DNA from: DATAOG01 sp963757395
GTDB taxonomy: Bacteria > Pseudomonadota > Alphaproteobacteria > Geminicoccales > Geminicoccaceae
DNA: 64,000 nucleotides
Assembly (NCBI GenBank): GCA_963757395.1
Contig: CAVWRK010000004.1
Coordinates: 81,405 to 145,404 of the forward strand
Direction of reading: 5' to 3'
Shown here: in pieces, positions 1 through 8,712 of the stretch
Layout: each line of letters opens with the position of its first letter
How positions within the stretch are numbered: position 1 is the first letter of the stretch
Made by a program: the position numbers and the translations under genes
Notes under the pieces: model-generated
Told to the model about the DNA's origin: nothing
The model's database searches: none
The model's input: the letters and a program-made list of their open reading frames with translations, nothing else

Positions 1-516
1 CTCGGCATCTTCCTGATCGTGTCGGCGATCCTGATCTTCTATTATCCGGACCTGCTCGGGCATCCCGACAACTATATCCCGGCCAACCCGCTGCAGACGC
101 CGCCGCACATCGTGCCCGAGTGGTACTTCCTGCCGTTCTACGCGATCCTGCGCGCCATCACCTTCAACGTGTTGTTCATCCCGGCGAAGCTGATGGGCGT
201 GATCTTGATGTTCGGCTCGATCCTCGTCCTGTTCTTCCTGCCCTGGCTCGACACCTCGCCGGTCCGGAGCGCCCGCTTCCGGCCGGTCTACAAGTGGTGC
301 TTCTGGCTGCTGGTGCTCGATGGCGTGATGCTCGGCTATCTCGGCGCCCATCCGCCGGAGGGTGCCTACGTGCAGATGGCGCAGCTCGGCACCTTCTACT
401 ACTACCTGTTCTTCCTGGTTCTCCTGCCCCTGCTCGGCAAGCTGGAGCGGCCCCGGCCGCTGCCGACGAGCATCAGCGAGCCCGTGCTGCCGCACGCCGC
501 AGCGCCTGCCGAATGA
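1..516 (+). CDS. petB: Cytochrome b of the bc1 complex, C-terminal part (gene runs off the left edge)
   Basis: This is the C-terminal about 170 residues of cytochrome b, the quinol-oxidising membrane subunit of complex III. The diagnostic Qo-site segment PEWYFLPFYAILRAI is present, preceded by the loop DNYIPANPLQTPPHIV. At least three hydrophobic helices follow, around the stretches beginning LMGVILMFG, WCFWLLVLDG and FYYYLFFLVLLP. The N-terminal half with the haem-ligating histidines lies outside the window. The stop codon overlaps the cytochrome c1 start (ATGA), so the two are translationally coupled, as in a petABC/fbcFBC operon. The family assignment is secure; only the 5' end is missing. 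Confidence 0.95.
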   Translation, partial: LGIFLIVSAILIFYYPDLLGHPDNYIPANPLQTPPHIVPEWYFLPFYAILRAITFNVLFIPAKLMGVILMFGSILVLFFLPWLDTSPVRSARFRPVYKWCFWLLVLDGVMLGYLGAHPPEGAYVQMAQLGTFYYYLFFLVLLPLLGKLERPRPLPTSISEPVLPHAAAPAE

Positions 517-1301
517 GGATCATGATGGCACCTTTCAGGCTGGCCTCGACCGCGGCGGCGGCAAGCGTGGTGATCGGCCTCGGTCTTGGCGCGCCGGCGC
601 AGGCGGCCGAGGAAGCCCCGACGCTGATGCAGCACCCCTGGTCGTTCGATGGCGTGTTCGGCCATTTCGACCGGGCCGCGGCGCAGCGCGGCCTGCAGGT
701 CTACCGCGAGGTCTGCTCGACCTGCCACTCCCTCAAATACATCGCGTTCCGCAACCTCGCCGAGCTCGGCTACAACGACGACGAGGTCAAGGCGATCGCC
801 GCCGAATATCAGATCACCGACGGGCCGGACGATCAGGGCGAGATGTACCAGCGGCCGGGCAAGCCCGCCGACATCTTCCCGGCGCCGTTCGCCAACGAGC
901 AGGCGGCGCGGGCGGCCAACGGCGGCGCTTTGCCGCCCGATCTGTCGCTGATCACCAAGGCGCGGGCCGACGGCAGCAACTACGTCTTCAGCCTGCTGCA
1001 GGGGTTCCACGAGCCGCCGGCGGGCGAGACCGGACCCGAGGGCACCTATTACAACGTCTATTTCCCGAGCCACTGGATCGGCATGCCGCCGCCGCTCTCG
1101 GACGGCCAGGTGACCTACGCCGACGGCACCGAGGCGAGCGTCGAGCAGATGGCGAGCGACGTCGCGAACTTCCTGACCTGGGCCGGCGAGCCGACCCTCG
1201 AGGCGCGCAAGCAGAGCGGCCTCAAGGTCATGCTGTTCCTGATCGTGCTGACCGCGCTGCTGTACGCGACCAAGCGCAAGGTCTGGGCCCACCTGCACTG
1301 A
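513..1301 (+). CDS. petC: Cytochrome c1 of the bc1 complex
   Basis: Cytochrome c1 passes electrons from the Rieske protein to soluble or membrane cytochrome c on the periplasmic side. The 262-residue product begins with a cleavable signal peptide (hydrophobic core after MAPFRLAS, Ala-rich cleavage zone APAQAAEE). A CxxCH haem site (VCSTCHSLKY) follows near residue 70, then the GMPPPLSDG segment that carries the axial methionine, and a single C-terminal membrane anchor ends in KRKVWAHLH. The first ATG overlaps the cytochrome b stop; a second in-frame ATG lies three codons on and could also be used. Length and domain order are normal for the family. Confidence 0.95.
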   Translation: MRIMMAPFRLASTAAAASVVIGLGLGAPAQAAEEAPTLMQHPWSFDGVFGHFDRAAAQRGLQVYREVCSTCHSLKYIAFRNLAELGYNDDEVKAIAAEYQITDGPDDQGEMYQRPGKPADIFPAPFANEQAARAANGGALPPDLSLITKARADGSNYVFSLLQGFHEPPAGETGPEGTYYNVYFPSHWIGMPPPLSDGQVTYADGTEASVEQMASDVANFLTWAGEPTLEARKQSGLKVMLFLIVLTALLYATKRKVWAHLH

Positions 1302-1352
1302 AGGCGCGGCCCGACCGGCGGGCTGCCCCCCCTGAGGCGCTGCCGGCCAGCG

Positions 1353-2300
1353 TCAGGCAGCGCGGCCGCGCGCCGGCAACAGCCAGGTCAGACAGTCGGC
1401 AAACACCTGCTCCGAGGTCGCCTCGTGGAGCAGCAGATGGTGGCGCTCGGCATAGAGGCGGAGCACGCCCCGATCGCCCAGCCGCTCGGCCAGCTCGTCG
1501 ATCGCCTGGCGGGTGATCGTGCGGTCGAGCTCGCCGTACAGCAGCAGGGTCGGCGGCAGCGGCACCTCGGGCTCGACGGACGCCAGGTTGGCGAGCTCGA
1601 TCAGGCCGTCGTAGGTGCCGACGCTGAGCTCGCGCAGGATCAGGGGATCGTCGGCGAGCCGCGCCGATTCCTCGGGCGCGAGCCAGGGCCGGCCGCCGCG
1701 ACGGAGCTCGATCGCGAGCCAGGGCAGGGCCAGCGCGCCGAGCCTGAGCGCCAGATCGTGCAGCTGCTGCAGAGGGACGTCGGTGGCGCGCACCCCGGGC
1801 GCGGCCAGGATCAGCCGGTCGACGCCAGCGACCTTGCCGCTGCCGACACCGGCGAGTGCCACCGAGCCGCCCATGCTCTCGCCGAGCAGGATCAGGGGCA
1901 GACCGGGCTCGTCGGCGCGCAACGCCGCGACCACGTCGGCGAGGTCCTGCATCAGGGTCAGGGCGCCGGGCCAGAGGCCGCGCGAGCCGGTCTCGCCGAA
2001 GCCCCGCTGGTCGTAGGCGAGCAGGGCGATGCCGCGCGCGGCCAGCCAGGTCCCGAGGCGGGCGAACGACTGCCGGTAGTCGCCATAGCCGTGCAGGCCG
2101 AGGACCAGCGCCTTGGGCAGCCGGTCGGGCTGCCAGCAGGTCAACGGCAGGCGGTTGCCATCGCCCAGGATGACGTGGTCGGGATGCAAGGTCGGCGTCT
2201 GGCCACGCGCCCGCGGCGCCGGCCGCGGCCTGACCAGCGAGCCGGCGGCCAGCGCGACCGTCAGGCCGGCCAGCAGCACCCGAGACAAGAGCCGCACCAT
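1353..2300 (-). CDS. Alpha/beta-fold hydrolase, lysophospholipase/monoacylglycerol lipase type
   Basis: A 315-residue serine hydrolase of the Hydrolase_4 (lysophospholipase-like) group. The nucleophile elbow GESMGGSVAL, the oxyanion-loop region LGLHGYGDYRQSFA, an acidic residue in LYGELDRTIT and a C-terminal histidine in AERHHLLLHE supply the expected Ser-Asp-His triad. The N-terminus (MVRLLSRVLLAGLTVALAAG) is a signal peptide or membrane anchor, so the enzyme probably acts at or outside the cytoplasmic membrane. The start at 2300 was chosen because translation begins directly at this hydrophobic segment; an ATG twelve codons upstream is less likely. It is convergent with the bc1 operon. The substrate is not predictable beyond a carboxylic ester. 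Confidence 0.8.
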   Translation of the reverse strand: MVRLLSRVLLAGLTVALAAGSLVRPRPAPRARGQTPTLHPDHVILGDGNRLPLTCWQPDRLPKALVLGLHGYGDYRQSFARLGTWLAARGIALLAYDQRGFGETGSRGLWPGALTLMQDLADVVAALRADEPGLPLILLGESMGGSVALAGVGSGKVAGVDRLILAAPGVRATDVPLQQLHDLALRLGALALPWLAIELRRGGRPWLAPEESARLADDPLILRELSVGTYDGLIELANLASVEPEVPLPPTLLLYGELDRTITRQAIDELAERLGDRGVLRLYAERHHLLLHEATSEQVFADCLTWLLPARGRAA

Positions 2301-2419
2301 CGAAACCCCACGCCTTCGCCTGTGGCTCCCTCTCATCAGAAACCGGCCATGTCAAGGTGCAAGCCCTCGCCAAGGCATGGCCGGGCTCGAGCCGGCCCGG
2401 CCGGGAGCCGGCTGATCGA

Positions 2420-3385
2420 TCAGACGCTCAGGCGCTCCGGCCAGTCCAGCCGTTGCTGGCTGCGGCTGTGAAAGCGGTAGCCGGTGCCGCCGGCGGCCTT
2501 GGCGCGATACATCGCCGCGTCGGCCTCCCGGGTCAGGCAATCCGGCGCCTGGCCGGGCTGGGCCGCGAGCGCGATGCCGAGGCTCGCGCCGAGCTCGACC
2601 ACGAACCCGCCGAGCTCGAACGGCTGGCGGAAGCTGGCCAGGACCTTCTCGGCGATCCGGGCGGCGTCGGCCTGGCGCTGCAGGCCCTCGAGCAGGATCG
2701 TGAACTCGTCGCCGCCGAGCCTTGCCACCGTGTCGCTGCGCCGGACCGTGCGCAGCAGGCGTTTGGCGACCGCGGCCAGCAGCCGGTCGCCGGCGAGATG
2801 GCCGTGGCGGTCGTTGATCGCCTTGAAGCCGTCGAGATCGAGGAAGATCACCGCGAGCAGCTGACCCGTCCGGTCAGGGACCCGCGGGCGGTCGAGCCGC
2901 CGCAGCGCCTGGGTCAGGCGGTCGTGGAACAGGGTCCGATTGGGCAGGCCGGTCAGCGGGTCGTGCTTGGCCAGCTGGCTGAGCTCGCGCTCGACCCGCT
3001 GACGCTCGATCGCGTGCCGGATCGAGCGCCGCAGCAGGCCGGCGTCGCTCTGGCCCTTGATCAGATAGTCCTGGGCGCCGTTGAGCACCGCCTCGAGGGC
3101 GAGGCGCTCGTCGTCGACGCGGCTGAGCACCAGGACCGGCAGATCGGGCGCGGCGCGCCGCAGCTCGCCGACCGCCCCCAGCCCCGGGGCGTCCGGCAGC
3201 GCCAGATCGAGGAGCACGACGTCGAACGCGGTCGCGGCCAGACGCTTCAGCGCGGCCGCCAACGATGCCACCCGGGTGATGCGAAAGGCATCGAGCGGCG
3301 CCGCCTCGAGCCAGGCCGAGAGCAGGCGCGCATGGTCGCGCTCGGCATCGACCAGCAGCACCTCATGGCAAGCGCGGGACCGCAT
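2420..3385 (-). CDS. Response regulator with GGDEF diguanylate cyclase output domain
   Basis: This protein is expected to make cyclic di-GMP under phosphorelay control. Residues about 8-120 form a receiver domain with the phospho-acceptor Asp in DVVLLDLALPD and the conserved Lys in DYLIKGQ. A GGDEF domain follows after a short linker (KHDPLTGLPNRTLF) and carries an intact LGGDEF active site. An RxxD product-inhibition I-site (RRSD) sits exactly five residues before GGDEF, so the enzyme should be active and feedback-inhibited. The start at MRSRACHEVLLVD places the receiver at the N-terminus; an upstream in-frame ATG would add 17 unstructured residues. It is divergent from the next, related gene. 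No histidine kinase is adjacent. Confidence 0.88.
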   Translation of the reverse strand: MRSRACHEVLLVDAERDHARLLSAWLEAAPLDAFRITRVASLAAALKRLAATAFDVVLLDLALPDAPGLGAVGELRRAAPDLPVLVLSRVDDERLALEAVLNGAQDYLIKGQSDAGLLRRSIRHAIERQRVERELSQLAKHDPLTGLPNRTLFHDRLTQALRRLDRPRVPDRTGQLLAVIFLDLDGFKAINDRHGHLAGDRLLAAVAKRLLRTVRRSDTVARLGGDEFTILLEGLQRQADAARIAEKVLASFRQPFELGGFVVELGASLGIALAAQPGQAPDCLTREADAAMYRAKAAGGTGYRFHSRSQQRLDWPERLSV

Positions 3386-3702
3386 CCCAACTCTCCCGCG
3401 GCAAGACGTCACCCCGCAAGACGCTGCCGCAGCCACGCGCCTACATCCTTGTGGTTGAGGAATGGTAAAGCGGACCCGCGCGCGAGCGGTCGCACGCTCG
3501 CGCCGCGGCGATCGCCGCCCGACCCCTGCCAGGCCGCCCGGCGCCGGCTCGGGGCGCTTTTACCTGATAATGTATCAGACTTGCCGCTGACATCGCTCAA
3601 TGGTTTTGCAATGCGCGCGCTTTCTTGCTAATCCAACGACCCGATCTCTCGTCACGATCGCGGCAGCGCCGTCGGAGCCCATGAGCGAGCGGTTGTCGGT
3701 AA
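3386..3702. other. Intergenic region between two divergent cyclic-di-GMP genes
   Basis: No credible gene is seen in this 317-base stretch. It separates two divergently transcribed receiver-GGDEF genes and should contain both promoters. The part around 3555-3640 is noticeably richer in A+T than its surroundings and contains the palindrome listed separately at 3564-3578. No convincing sigma-70 hexamer pair could be assigned. Confidence 0.5.
3564..3578. promoter_or_regulatory. Palindromic operator candidate CTGATA-N3-TATCAG
   Basis: A perfect 6-base inverted repeat with a 3-base spacer lies in an A+T-rich island in the divergent spacer between two cyclic-di-GMP genes, about 125 bases upstream of the start at 3703. 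Its size and symmetry suit a dimeric regulator, but no regulator gene is adjacent and no family was recognised. Confidence 0.35.
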
Positions 3703-5602
3703 ATGGACCAACGCCTGCGGCCGAGCCCGGGTCGGCCAACGGCTGGTCGGCCGCGGACGCGCCGCTCGCGGCTGCTCGGGCGGGGGCCGGTCCGGGTCCT
3801 GCTGGTCGAGGCCGACGAGGCCGACTTCCGGACCACGCGGGCCTGGCTCGAGGCGGCGCCCCATCTCGAGTTCGCGGTCGAGCGGGCGGCCGATCTCGAG
3901 ACCGCTCTCGGGCGGCTGCGCGCGGGCCCGTTCGACATCTGCCTGGTCGACCACAGCCTGCCCGACGGCCATGGCCTGGAGCTCGCGCGGACGGCGCAGA
4001 AGGGGCGCTTCCGGACCCCGATCATCATGCTGTCGGGCGCCGCCACGCTCGAGCTCGACCTGCAGGCGATGGTGCTCGGCGTGGCCGATTTCCTCGACAA
4101 GAACCGGCTCGATGCGGTCCGTCTCGAGCGGACCATCCGCTACGCTCTCGCCCGCCAGCGCCAGGCGGAACGGCTCAGCCACCTGGCGCAATACGACGAG
4201 CTGACCGGGCTCGCCAACCGCTCGCTGTTCCAGGATCGTCTGGAGCGCGCGCTCGCCTGGGCCCGGCGCCACGAGCGCCTGGTCGCGGTCATGATCCTCG
4301 ACCTCAACGGCTTCAAGGCGATCAACGATCGCCTCGGGCATCTGGCCGGCGATCGCCTGCTGGCGGTCATGGCCAAGCGTCTCGGCGGCCGCCTGCGCGA
4401 GACCGACACCGTGGCGCGCCTCGGCGGCGACGAGTTCGCGATCCTGATCGAGAACCTGGCCAAGCCCGAGCACGCCGCTCTGGTCGCCCGCAAGCTGCTC
4501 GACACGGTGGCGCCGCCGGCGACGGTCGACGACCAGGAGGTCACGGTCACCGCCAGCCTCGGCGTCGCGCTCTATCCGCGCGACGGCCAGACCGGGCCGG
4601 AGCTGGTGCGCCAGGCCGACCGCGCCATGTATCGGGCCAAGGCCGAGGGCGGCAATCTCTGCCGTTTCAGCAGCGATCAGCTCGAGCGCCGGGTCCAGCG
4701 CGGCGCGCTGCTCGAGACCGATCTTCGGCGCGGGCTCGCGCAGGGCGAGTTCCAGCTCCACTACCAGCCCCAGGTGACGCTCACCCCGGGCGCGCTCGGC
4801 ATCTCCGCGATGATCCGCTGGAGCCATCCGCAGCTCGGCCTGATCGGCCCCGAGCGCTTCCTGTCGCTGGCCGAGGACACCGGCCTGCTCGAGGCGCTCA
4901 CCAGGTGGCTGTTCGAGGCCGCCTGCAGCCAGGCGCGCCGCTGGCACGACCTCGGCCTGGACCGGGTGCACCTGGCCATGCCGATCCTGTCGCGCCAGCA
5001 GCTGGCCTGGAGCGGCCTGACCGAGCGGCTCGGCATCTGCCTGCGCGCCGCCGGCCTGGCGCCGGGCAGCCTCGAGATCGAGCTCAGCGAGGAGCTCCTG
5101 CTCAACGCGGCCGATGCCGGCGGCGGCGCGCTCAGCGGCGCTGAAGGCGCTCGGCGTGCGCCTGGCGCTGGACGGCTACGGGCGCGGCCCGACCGCGCTG
5201 CGCGGTCTGCAGCTCGGCGTGCTCGATACCCTGAAGCTGGCGCGCGAGCTGCACCAGGACGTGCCGGCCGACGCCCAGCGCGCCGCCGTGGTCGGGGCGA
5301 TCATCGCGCTCGCCCGCGAGCTCGGTCTGCGGGTGGTGGCCGAAGGCGTCGATCGCCAGGAGCAGCTCGCCTGCCTGCGCCGGCGCGGCTGCGATGCGGT
5401 CCAGGCGTTCATGAGCTGCCCGCCGCTGCCGGCCGAGGCCTGCACCGGCTGGTTGCGCCAGGCGTCGGCCCGCGGCGCCGGCCGGCGCGACCCGATCCCG
5501 GCCTGGGCCGGCGCGCTGCTGACGGCGCCCGAGCAGGCGCCGGCGGCGGCGATTGCCGGTGCGCGCTATGCGCTCGCCCGCGCCGTCAGCGAGCCCCGAT
5601 AG
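3703..5602 (+). pseudogene. Receiver-GGDEF-EAL hybrid protein with degenerate EAL domain, one frameshift
   Basis: Domain order is a receiver (phospho-acceptor region FDICLVDHSLPDG), a GGDEF domain with intact RLGGDEF and an RxxD I-site (RETD) five residues upstream, and an EAL domain. The EAL signature is degenerate: the usual EALIRW reads SAMIRW, and the DDFG metal-binding motif reads DGYG, so phosphodiesterase activity is unlikely. A single extra base near 5118, in a GGC-rich run, moves the frame from the first reading (ending ELLLNAAD) to a second one starting LKALGVRLALDGYG; the remaining EAL homology continues to the stop at 5602. Either the base is an assembly indel or the last third is lost. 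A coiled GGDEF gene is convergent and overlaps the 3' end by 37 bases. Confidence 0.8.
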
Positions 5603-6645
5603 GCGGCCGAAGCGACCGGGTCGCGGGCCGCCGCGAGGACCTGGTTGCGACCCTGGCGCTTGGCCTGATAGAGCGCCTCGTCGGCGCGCCAGATCAGCTC
5701 GCTCAGCGCCTCGCGCGGATCGAACTGGGCGCAGCCGATCGACAGCGTGATGTTGCCGAGCTCCTGGCGGCTCGATTTCAAGCGGATGCGATTGCCGGCG
5801 ACCGTCTTGCGGACCTGCTCGGCCAGCTGGCGCGCCCCGGCGAGCGCGGTCTGCGGCAGGATCACCGCGAACTCCTCGCCGCCATAGCGGGCGGCCAGAT
5901 CGCGGCCCTTGACCGACTGGGTCAGCACCTGCGCCACCAGACGCAGCACCTGATCGCCGATCTGGTGGCCGTGGGAGTCGTTGAACAGCTTGAAATGGTC
6001 GATGTCGGCGAGCAGCAGGCTGAGCGGCTCGCCGCCCGCCCGCGCCTCCTCGGTCGCGATACCGAGCTCGTAGTCGAAGTACTTGCGGTTGGCGATCCCG
6101 GTCAGGCTGTCGGTGTTCGCCTCGTGCTGGGCGTTCGCGAGATCGGCCCGCAGGCCTTCGATCTGCTGCGACGACTCCGCCATCTCAGCCGCGACCCGCC
6201 GGGCGTAGGCCAGCATGTCGCGGGTCGCCTCGACGATCTCGCCGACCAGGGCCTGCAGATCGGAGGTGGGCTTGGCTTCGTCGAGCTCGCTGCTCAAGGT
6301 CTCGAGGCGGTTGCCGTAGGCGATGGCCTCTTGGGACATGCCGCTGACCATCGCGAGCAGATGGGTCATCGTGCTCTCGATCCGCTGACAGGTCTCGTCG
6401 AGCAGGCGCACCTGGCGGCCGGTGCCGAAGAACCGCTCGTGCAGCTCCGCCAGACGGGCGTCGGTCAACGGCTCGCCCTGCTCTTCGATCAGGCGCAGGC
6501 GCTCGCTCAGTTCGGGGTAACAACCCGAGCAGTGGCTGTACCAGATCAGATAGTGGTTGGGACTCGGCGCGATCTGTCGCCGCGCCATCGCCGCGAGCGC
6601 GGCGTCGGCCAGCCTCCTCGCCTGTTCGATCGGATCGATGTGCAT
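5566..6645 (-). CDS. GGDEF-domain diguanylate cyclase with N-terminal helical region
   Basis: A 359-residue soluble protein. The first about 190 residues are predicted helical, with an N-terminal segment containing NHYLIWYSHCSG that recurs in alphaproteobacterial diguanylate cyclases, then a likely coiled coil (RADLANAQHEANTDSLTG). The C-terminal GGDEF domain has RYGGEEF, so catalytic residues are present. The I-site position reads KGRD instead of RxxD, so canonical product inhibition is not expected. It belongs to a run of three cyclic-di-GMP genes and ends inside the 3' end of the convergent hybrid gene. A perfect CtrA-type box lies about 50 bases upstream of the start. Confidence 0.88.
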   Translation of the reverse strand: MHIDPIEQARRLADAALAAMARRQIAPSPNHYLIWYSHCSGCYPELSERLRLIEEQGEPLTDARLAELHERFFGTGRQVRLLDETCQRIESTMTHLLAMVSGMSQEAIAYGNRLETLSSELDEAKPTSDLQALVGEIVEATRDMLAYARRVAAEMAESSQQIEGLRADLANAQHEANTDSLTGIANRKYFDYELGIATEEARAGGEPLSLLLADIDHFKLFNDSHGHQIGDQVLRLVAQVLTQSVKGRDLAARYGGEEFAVILPQTALAGARQLAEQVRKTVAGNRIRLKSSRQELGNITLSIGCAQFDPREALSELIWRADEALYQAKRQGRNQVLAAARDPVASAAYRGSLTARASA

Positions 6646-6695
6646 ACGGTGGCCTTCGATCTCTCAGACCCACCGTTGGTGTAGGGGGAAGCGGA

Positions 6696-6710
6696 TTAAT
6701 GGCGCCTTAA
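6696..6710. promoter_or_regulatory. CtrA-type binding site TTAA-N7-TTAA
   Basis: A perfect TTAA-TGGCGCC-TTAA, the consensus recognised by the alphaproteobacterial cell-cycle regulator CtrA. Its centre lies about 58 bases upstream of the start codon of the leftward diguanylate cyclase at 6645, a suitable place for promoter control. It also overlaps the stop codon of the upstream glycosyltransferase. Such a match by chance is unlikely in DNA this GC-rich, but binding is inferred. Confidence 0.55.
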
Positions 6711-7829
6711 TGCGGCCCGGCCACGCGCCGGCAGGCGCTCGATCAACCGCAGCAGCGCGGCGCCGACCGGTGCTGGCGCGAAGCAGCGGGCGCGCGCCCG
6801 GGCAAGCTCGGCGTAGCGGCGGCGCAGACCGGCGTCGGCCATGGCCGCGAGCGCGCCCGCGAGCGCGCGAGCGTCCTCGCGCGGCACCAGCAGGCCGGCG
6901 CGGCCGTCGTCGAGCACGAAACGGGCACCGCCCCCCAGGGCATCGGTGCTGATCACCGGCAGACCCTCGCGCATGGCCTCGGCGAGCACCTGCCCGAAGC
7001 CCTCCTCGTTGGAGGCCAGGACGAAGGCGTCGGCGGCCGCGAGATAGGGCCTGGGCGACGCGACGTAGCCCAAGAGCCGGACCCGGTCCGCGAGGCCCTG
7101 GGCCGCGATCCGGGCCCGGAGCCCGGCCTCGGCGGAGCCGCTGCCGGCGATCAGCAGGCGGGCATCGAGCGGCGCGGCGATCTCGGCGAACGCGTCGAGC
7201 AGCAGCGGCAGGTTCTTGACCGGCTCGAGCCGGCCGACCGTGACGAACACCGGCCCGCCCGCGCGGCCGGCCGCGAGCCAGGGATGCGGGCAGGCCTCGG
7301 CGAGCGGCGGCATCGGCGGCAGGACGTTCGGGATGCACTCGACCCGCGCCGGATCGAGGCCCGCGACCTCGATCACCTCCTCGCGCACCGCCGGGCTGAC
7401 CGCGAACGAGCCGTCGGCGAAGCGGTAGAGCAGGCGGACCAGCGGCGTGCTGTTCTTCCAGCTCTGACCGCGGGCGAGACGCACGGGATGGTGATGGCTC
7501 AGGATCAGGCGGCCACGCCAGCCGGGCGCCGTGCGGCCGGCGACCACCGCGGCCAGATTGGGGATGATCGGGCCGGCGATCAGGACGTCCGGGCGGGCGT
7601 CGAGCAGATGGCGGCGCAGCGGCCAGATCGCGCCCGCCGAACCGCTGCCCGCGAGCCGGATCGGGCGCGCCCCGGCCGGGAACGGATGCTCGGCGGCCGC
7701 CATGTCGCCCTTGACGGTCAGGAGATCGATCGCGCTCACGCCGTTGGCGGCGAGGGCATTGGCCAGACCCGAGAAGACCGCCCCGAACGTGCCGCCCGAC
7801 ATGTCCTGGCTGAACAGCGCGACCTTCAT
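6696..7829 (-). CDS. Glycosyltransferase family 4
   Basis: A 377-residue GT-B fold glycosyltransferase (GT4) that transfers a sugar from a nucleotide-sugar donor. The C-terminal domain shows VTVGRLEPVKNLPLLLDAF, LIAGSGSAE and the donor-site signature SNEEGFGQVLAEAM with the two glutamates of the E-x7-E motif. The N-terminal acceptor domain begins MKVALFSQDMSGGTFG. The acceptor is unknown; surface or exopolysaccharide synthesis is plausible beside cyclic-di-GMP genes. Its start overlaps the stop of the upstream SDR by four bases (ATGA), so the two are co-transcribed. Confidence 0.88.
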   Translation of the reverse strand: MKVALFSQDMSGGTFGAVFSGLANALAANGVSAIDLLTVKGDMAAAEHPFPAGARPIRLAGSGSAGAIWPLRRHLLDARPDVLIAGPIIPNLAAVVAGRTAPGWRGRLILSHHHPVRLARGQSWKNSTPLVRLLYRFADGSFAVSPAVREEVIEVAGLDPARVECIPNVLPPMPPLAEACPHPWLAAGRAGGPVFVTVGRLEPVKNLPLLLDAFAEIAAPLDARLLIAGSGSAEAGLRARIAAQGLADRVRLLGYVASPRPYLAAADAFVLASNEEGFGQVLAEAMREGLPVISTDALGGGARFVLDDGRAGLLVPREDARALAGALAAMADAGLRRRYAELARARARCFAPAPVGAALLRLIERLPARGRAALRRH

Positions 7830-8626
7830 CGGCGTGCCGCGGCCTCGTCGGGCAAGAGCCAGCCCAGATGCCGGCCGCCGTCGAGCGCGATCATCTGGCC
7901 GGTCATCGCCGGCGCCTCGAGGATCAGGCGCAGCGTCCGGCAGATCTCCTCGACGCTCGGGCAGCGCTCGAGCGGATTGGCGCGGCAGAAGGCGGCGAAC
8001 TGCTCGGCGCTCATGCCGGCGTCCGGCAGGGTCGGCCCCGGCGCGATCGCGTTGACCCGGACCCGCGGCGCGAGCGCCCGGGCGAGATGCTGCGTGAGCG
8101 CCCAGAGCCCGGCCTTGGAGACCGTATAGGACGTGTAGTGCGGGGTCAGGTTGAGCACCCGCTGGTCGATCAGGTTGACGACGTTGGCCTCGGCACCGGC
8201 CGGCAGCTCGGCGAGCAGGCCCTGGGTCAGGACCAGGGGTGCTCGGAGATTGATCGCCATGTGCCGCGCCCAGCGGTGCGCGTCGGCGGTCTCCGGCCGG
8301 TCGTAGTCGAAGACCGCGGCGTTGTTGACCAGCAGCGTGAGCGGCCCGAGCGCGGCGGCGGCCGCCCCGACCAGCGCGGCGGTCGCCCGCTCGTCCTCGA
8401 GATCGGCGGCCAGCGCCACCGCCCGCCGGCCGAGCGCCTCGATCGCCGCCACGACCGCGGCCGCCTCGGCTGCCGAGGTCCGGTAGTGGACCGCGACGTC
8501 GAAGCCCTGCGCCGCCAGATCGAGCGCCAGCGCCCGCCCGATCCGCCTGGCGGCGCCGGTGACCAGGGCCGCGCCGGTGACCAAGGCCGCGCCGGTGACC
8601 GGGGCTGCTCTCGCGGGCGCGCTCAT
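7826..8626 (-). CDS. Short-chain dehydrogenase/reductase, pteridine-reductase-like
   Basis: A NAD(P)-dependent Rossmann oxidoreductase. The cofactor motif is TGAARRIGRA, the variant typical of pteridine reductase/FolM-like SDRs; NNAA and the catalytic YTVSK follow, preceded by a Ser/Thr-rich strand. The family pattern suggests reduction of a pterin or related carbonyl, but this is inference. The start at 8626 (MSAPARAAPVTG) gives a short extension before the cofactor strand, and that extension is built from a three-copy 18-base tandem repeat. It is transcribed with the downstream glycosyltransferase and is divergent from the antiporter. Confidence 0.82.
   Translation of the reverse strand: MSAPARAAPVTGAALVTGAALVTGAARRIGRALALDLAAQGFDVAVHYRTSAAEAAAVVAAIEALGRRAVALAADLEDERATAALVGAAAAALGPLTLLVNNAAVFDYDRPETADAHRWARHMAINLRAPLVLTQGLLAELPAGAEANVVNLIDQRVLNLTPHYTSYTVSKAGLWALTQHLARALAPRVRVNAIAPGPTLPDAGMSAEQFAAFCRANPLERCPSVEEICRTLRLILEAPAMTGQMIALDGGRHLGWLLPDEAAARR
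8553..8606. repeat. Three tandem 18-base repeats at the 5' end of the SDR gene
   Basis: Three successive 18-base units beginning GCGCCGGTGACC occupy 8553-8570, 8571-8588 and 8589-8606. In the SDR frame they encode a repeated six-residue unit (VTGAAL/VTGAAR), so the glycine-rich cofactor strand has been duplicated in frame. The last copy runs into the functional TGAARRIG motif. Confidence 0.75.
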
Positions 8627-8712
8627 GCTACAAGCCCTCGCCGGAACCGCCGGCCGGCGCGCCGCGCCGACGGGCACCGTGCGGGAGCCGGTCGAAGACG
8701 GAGGTCGTTCGC

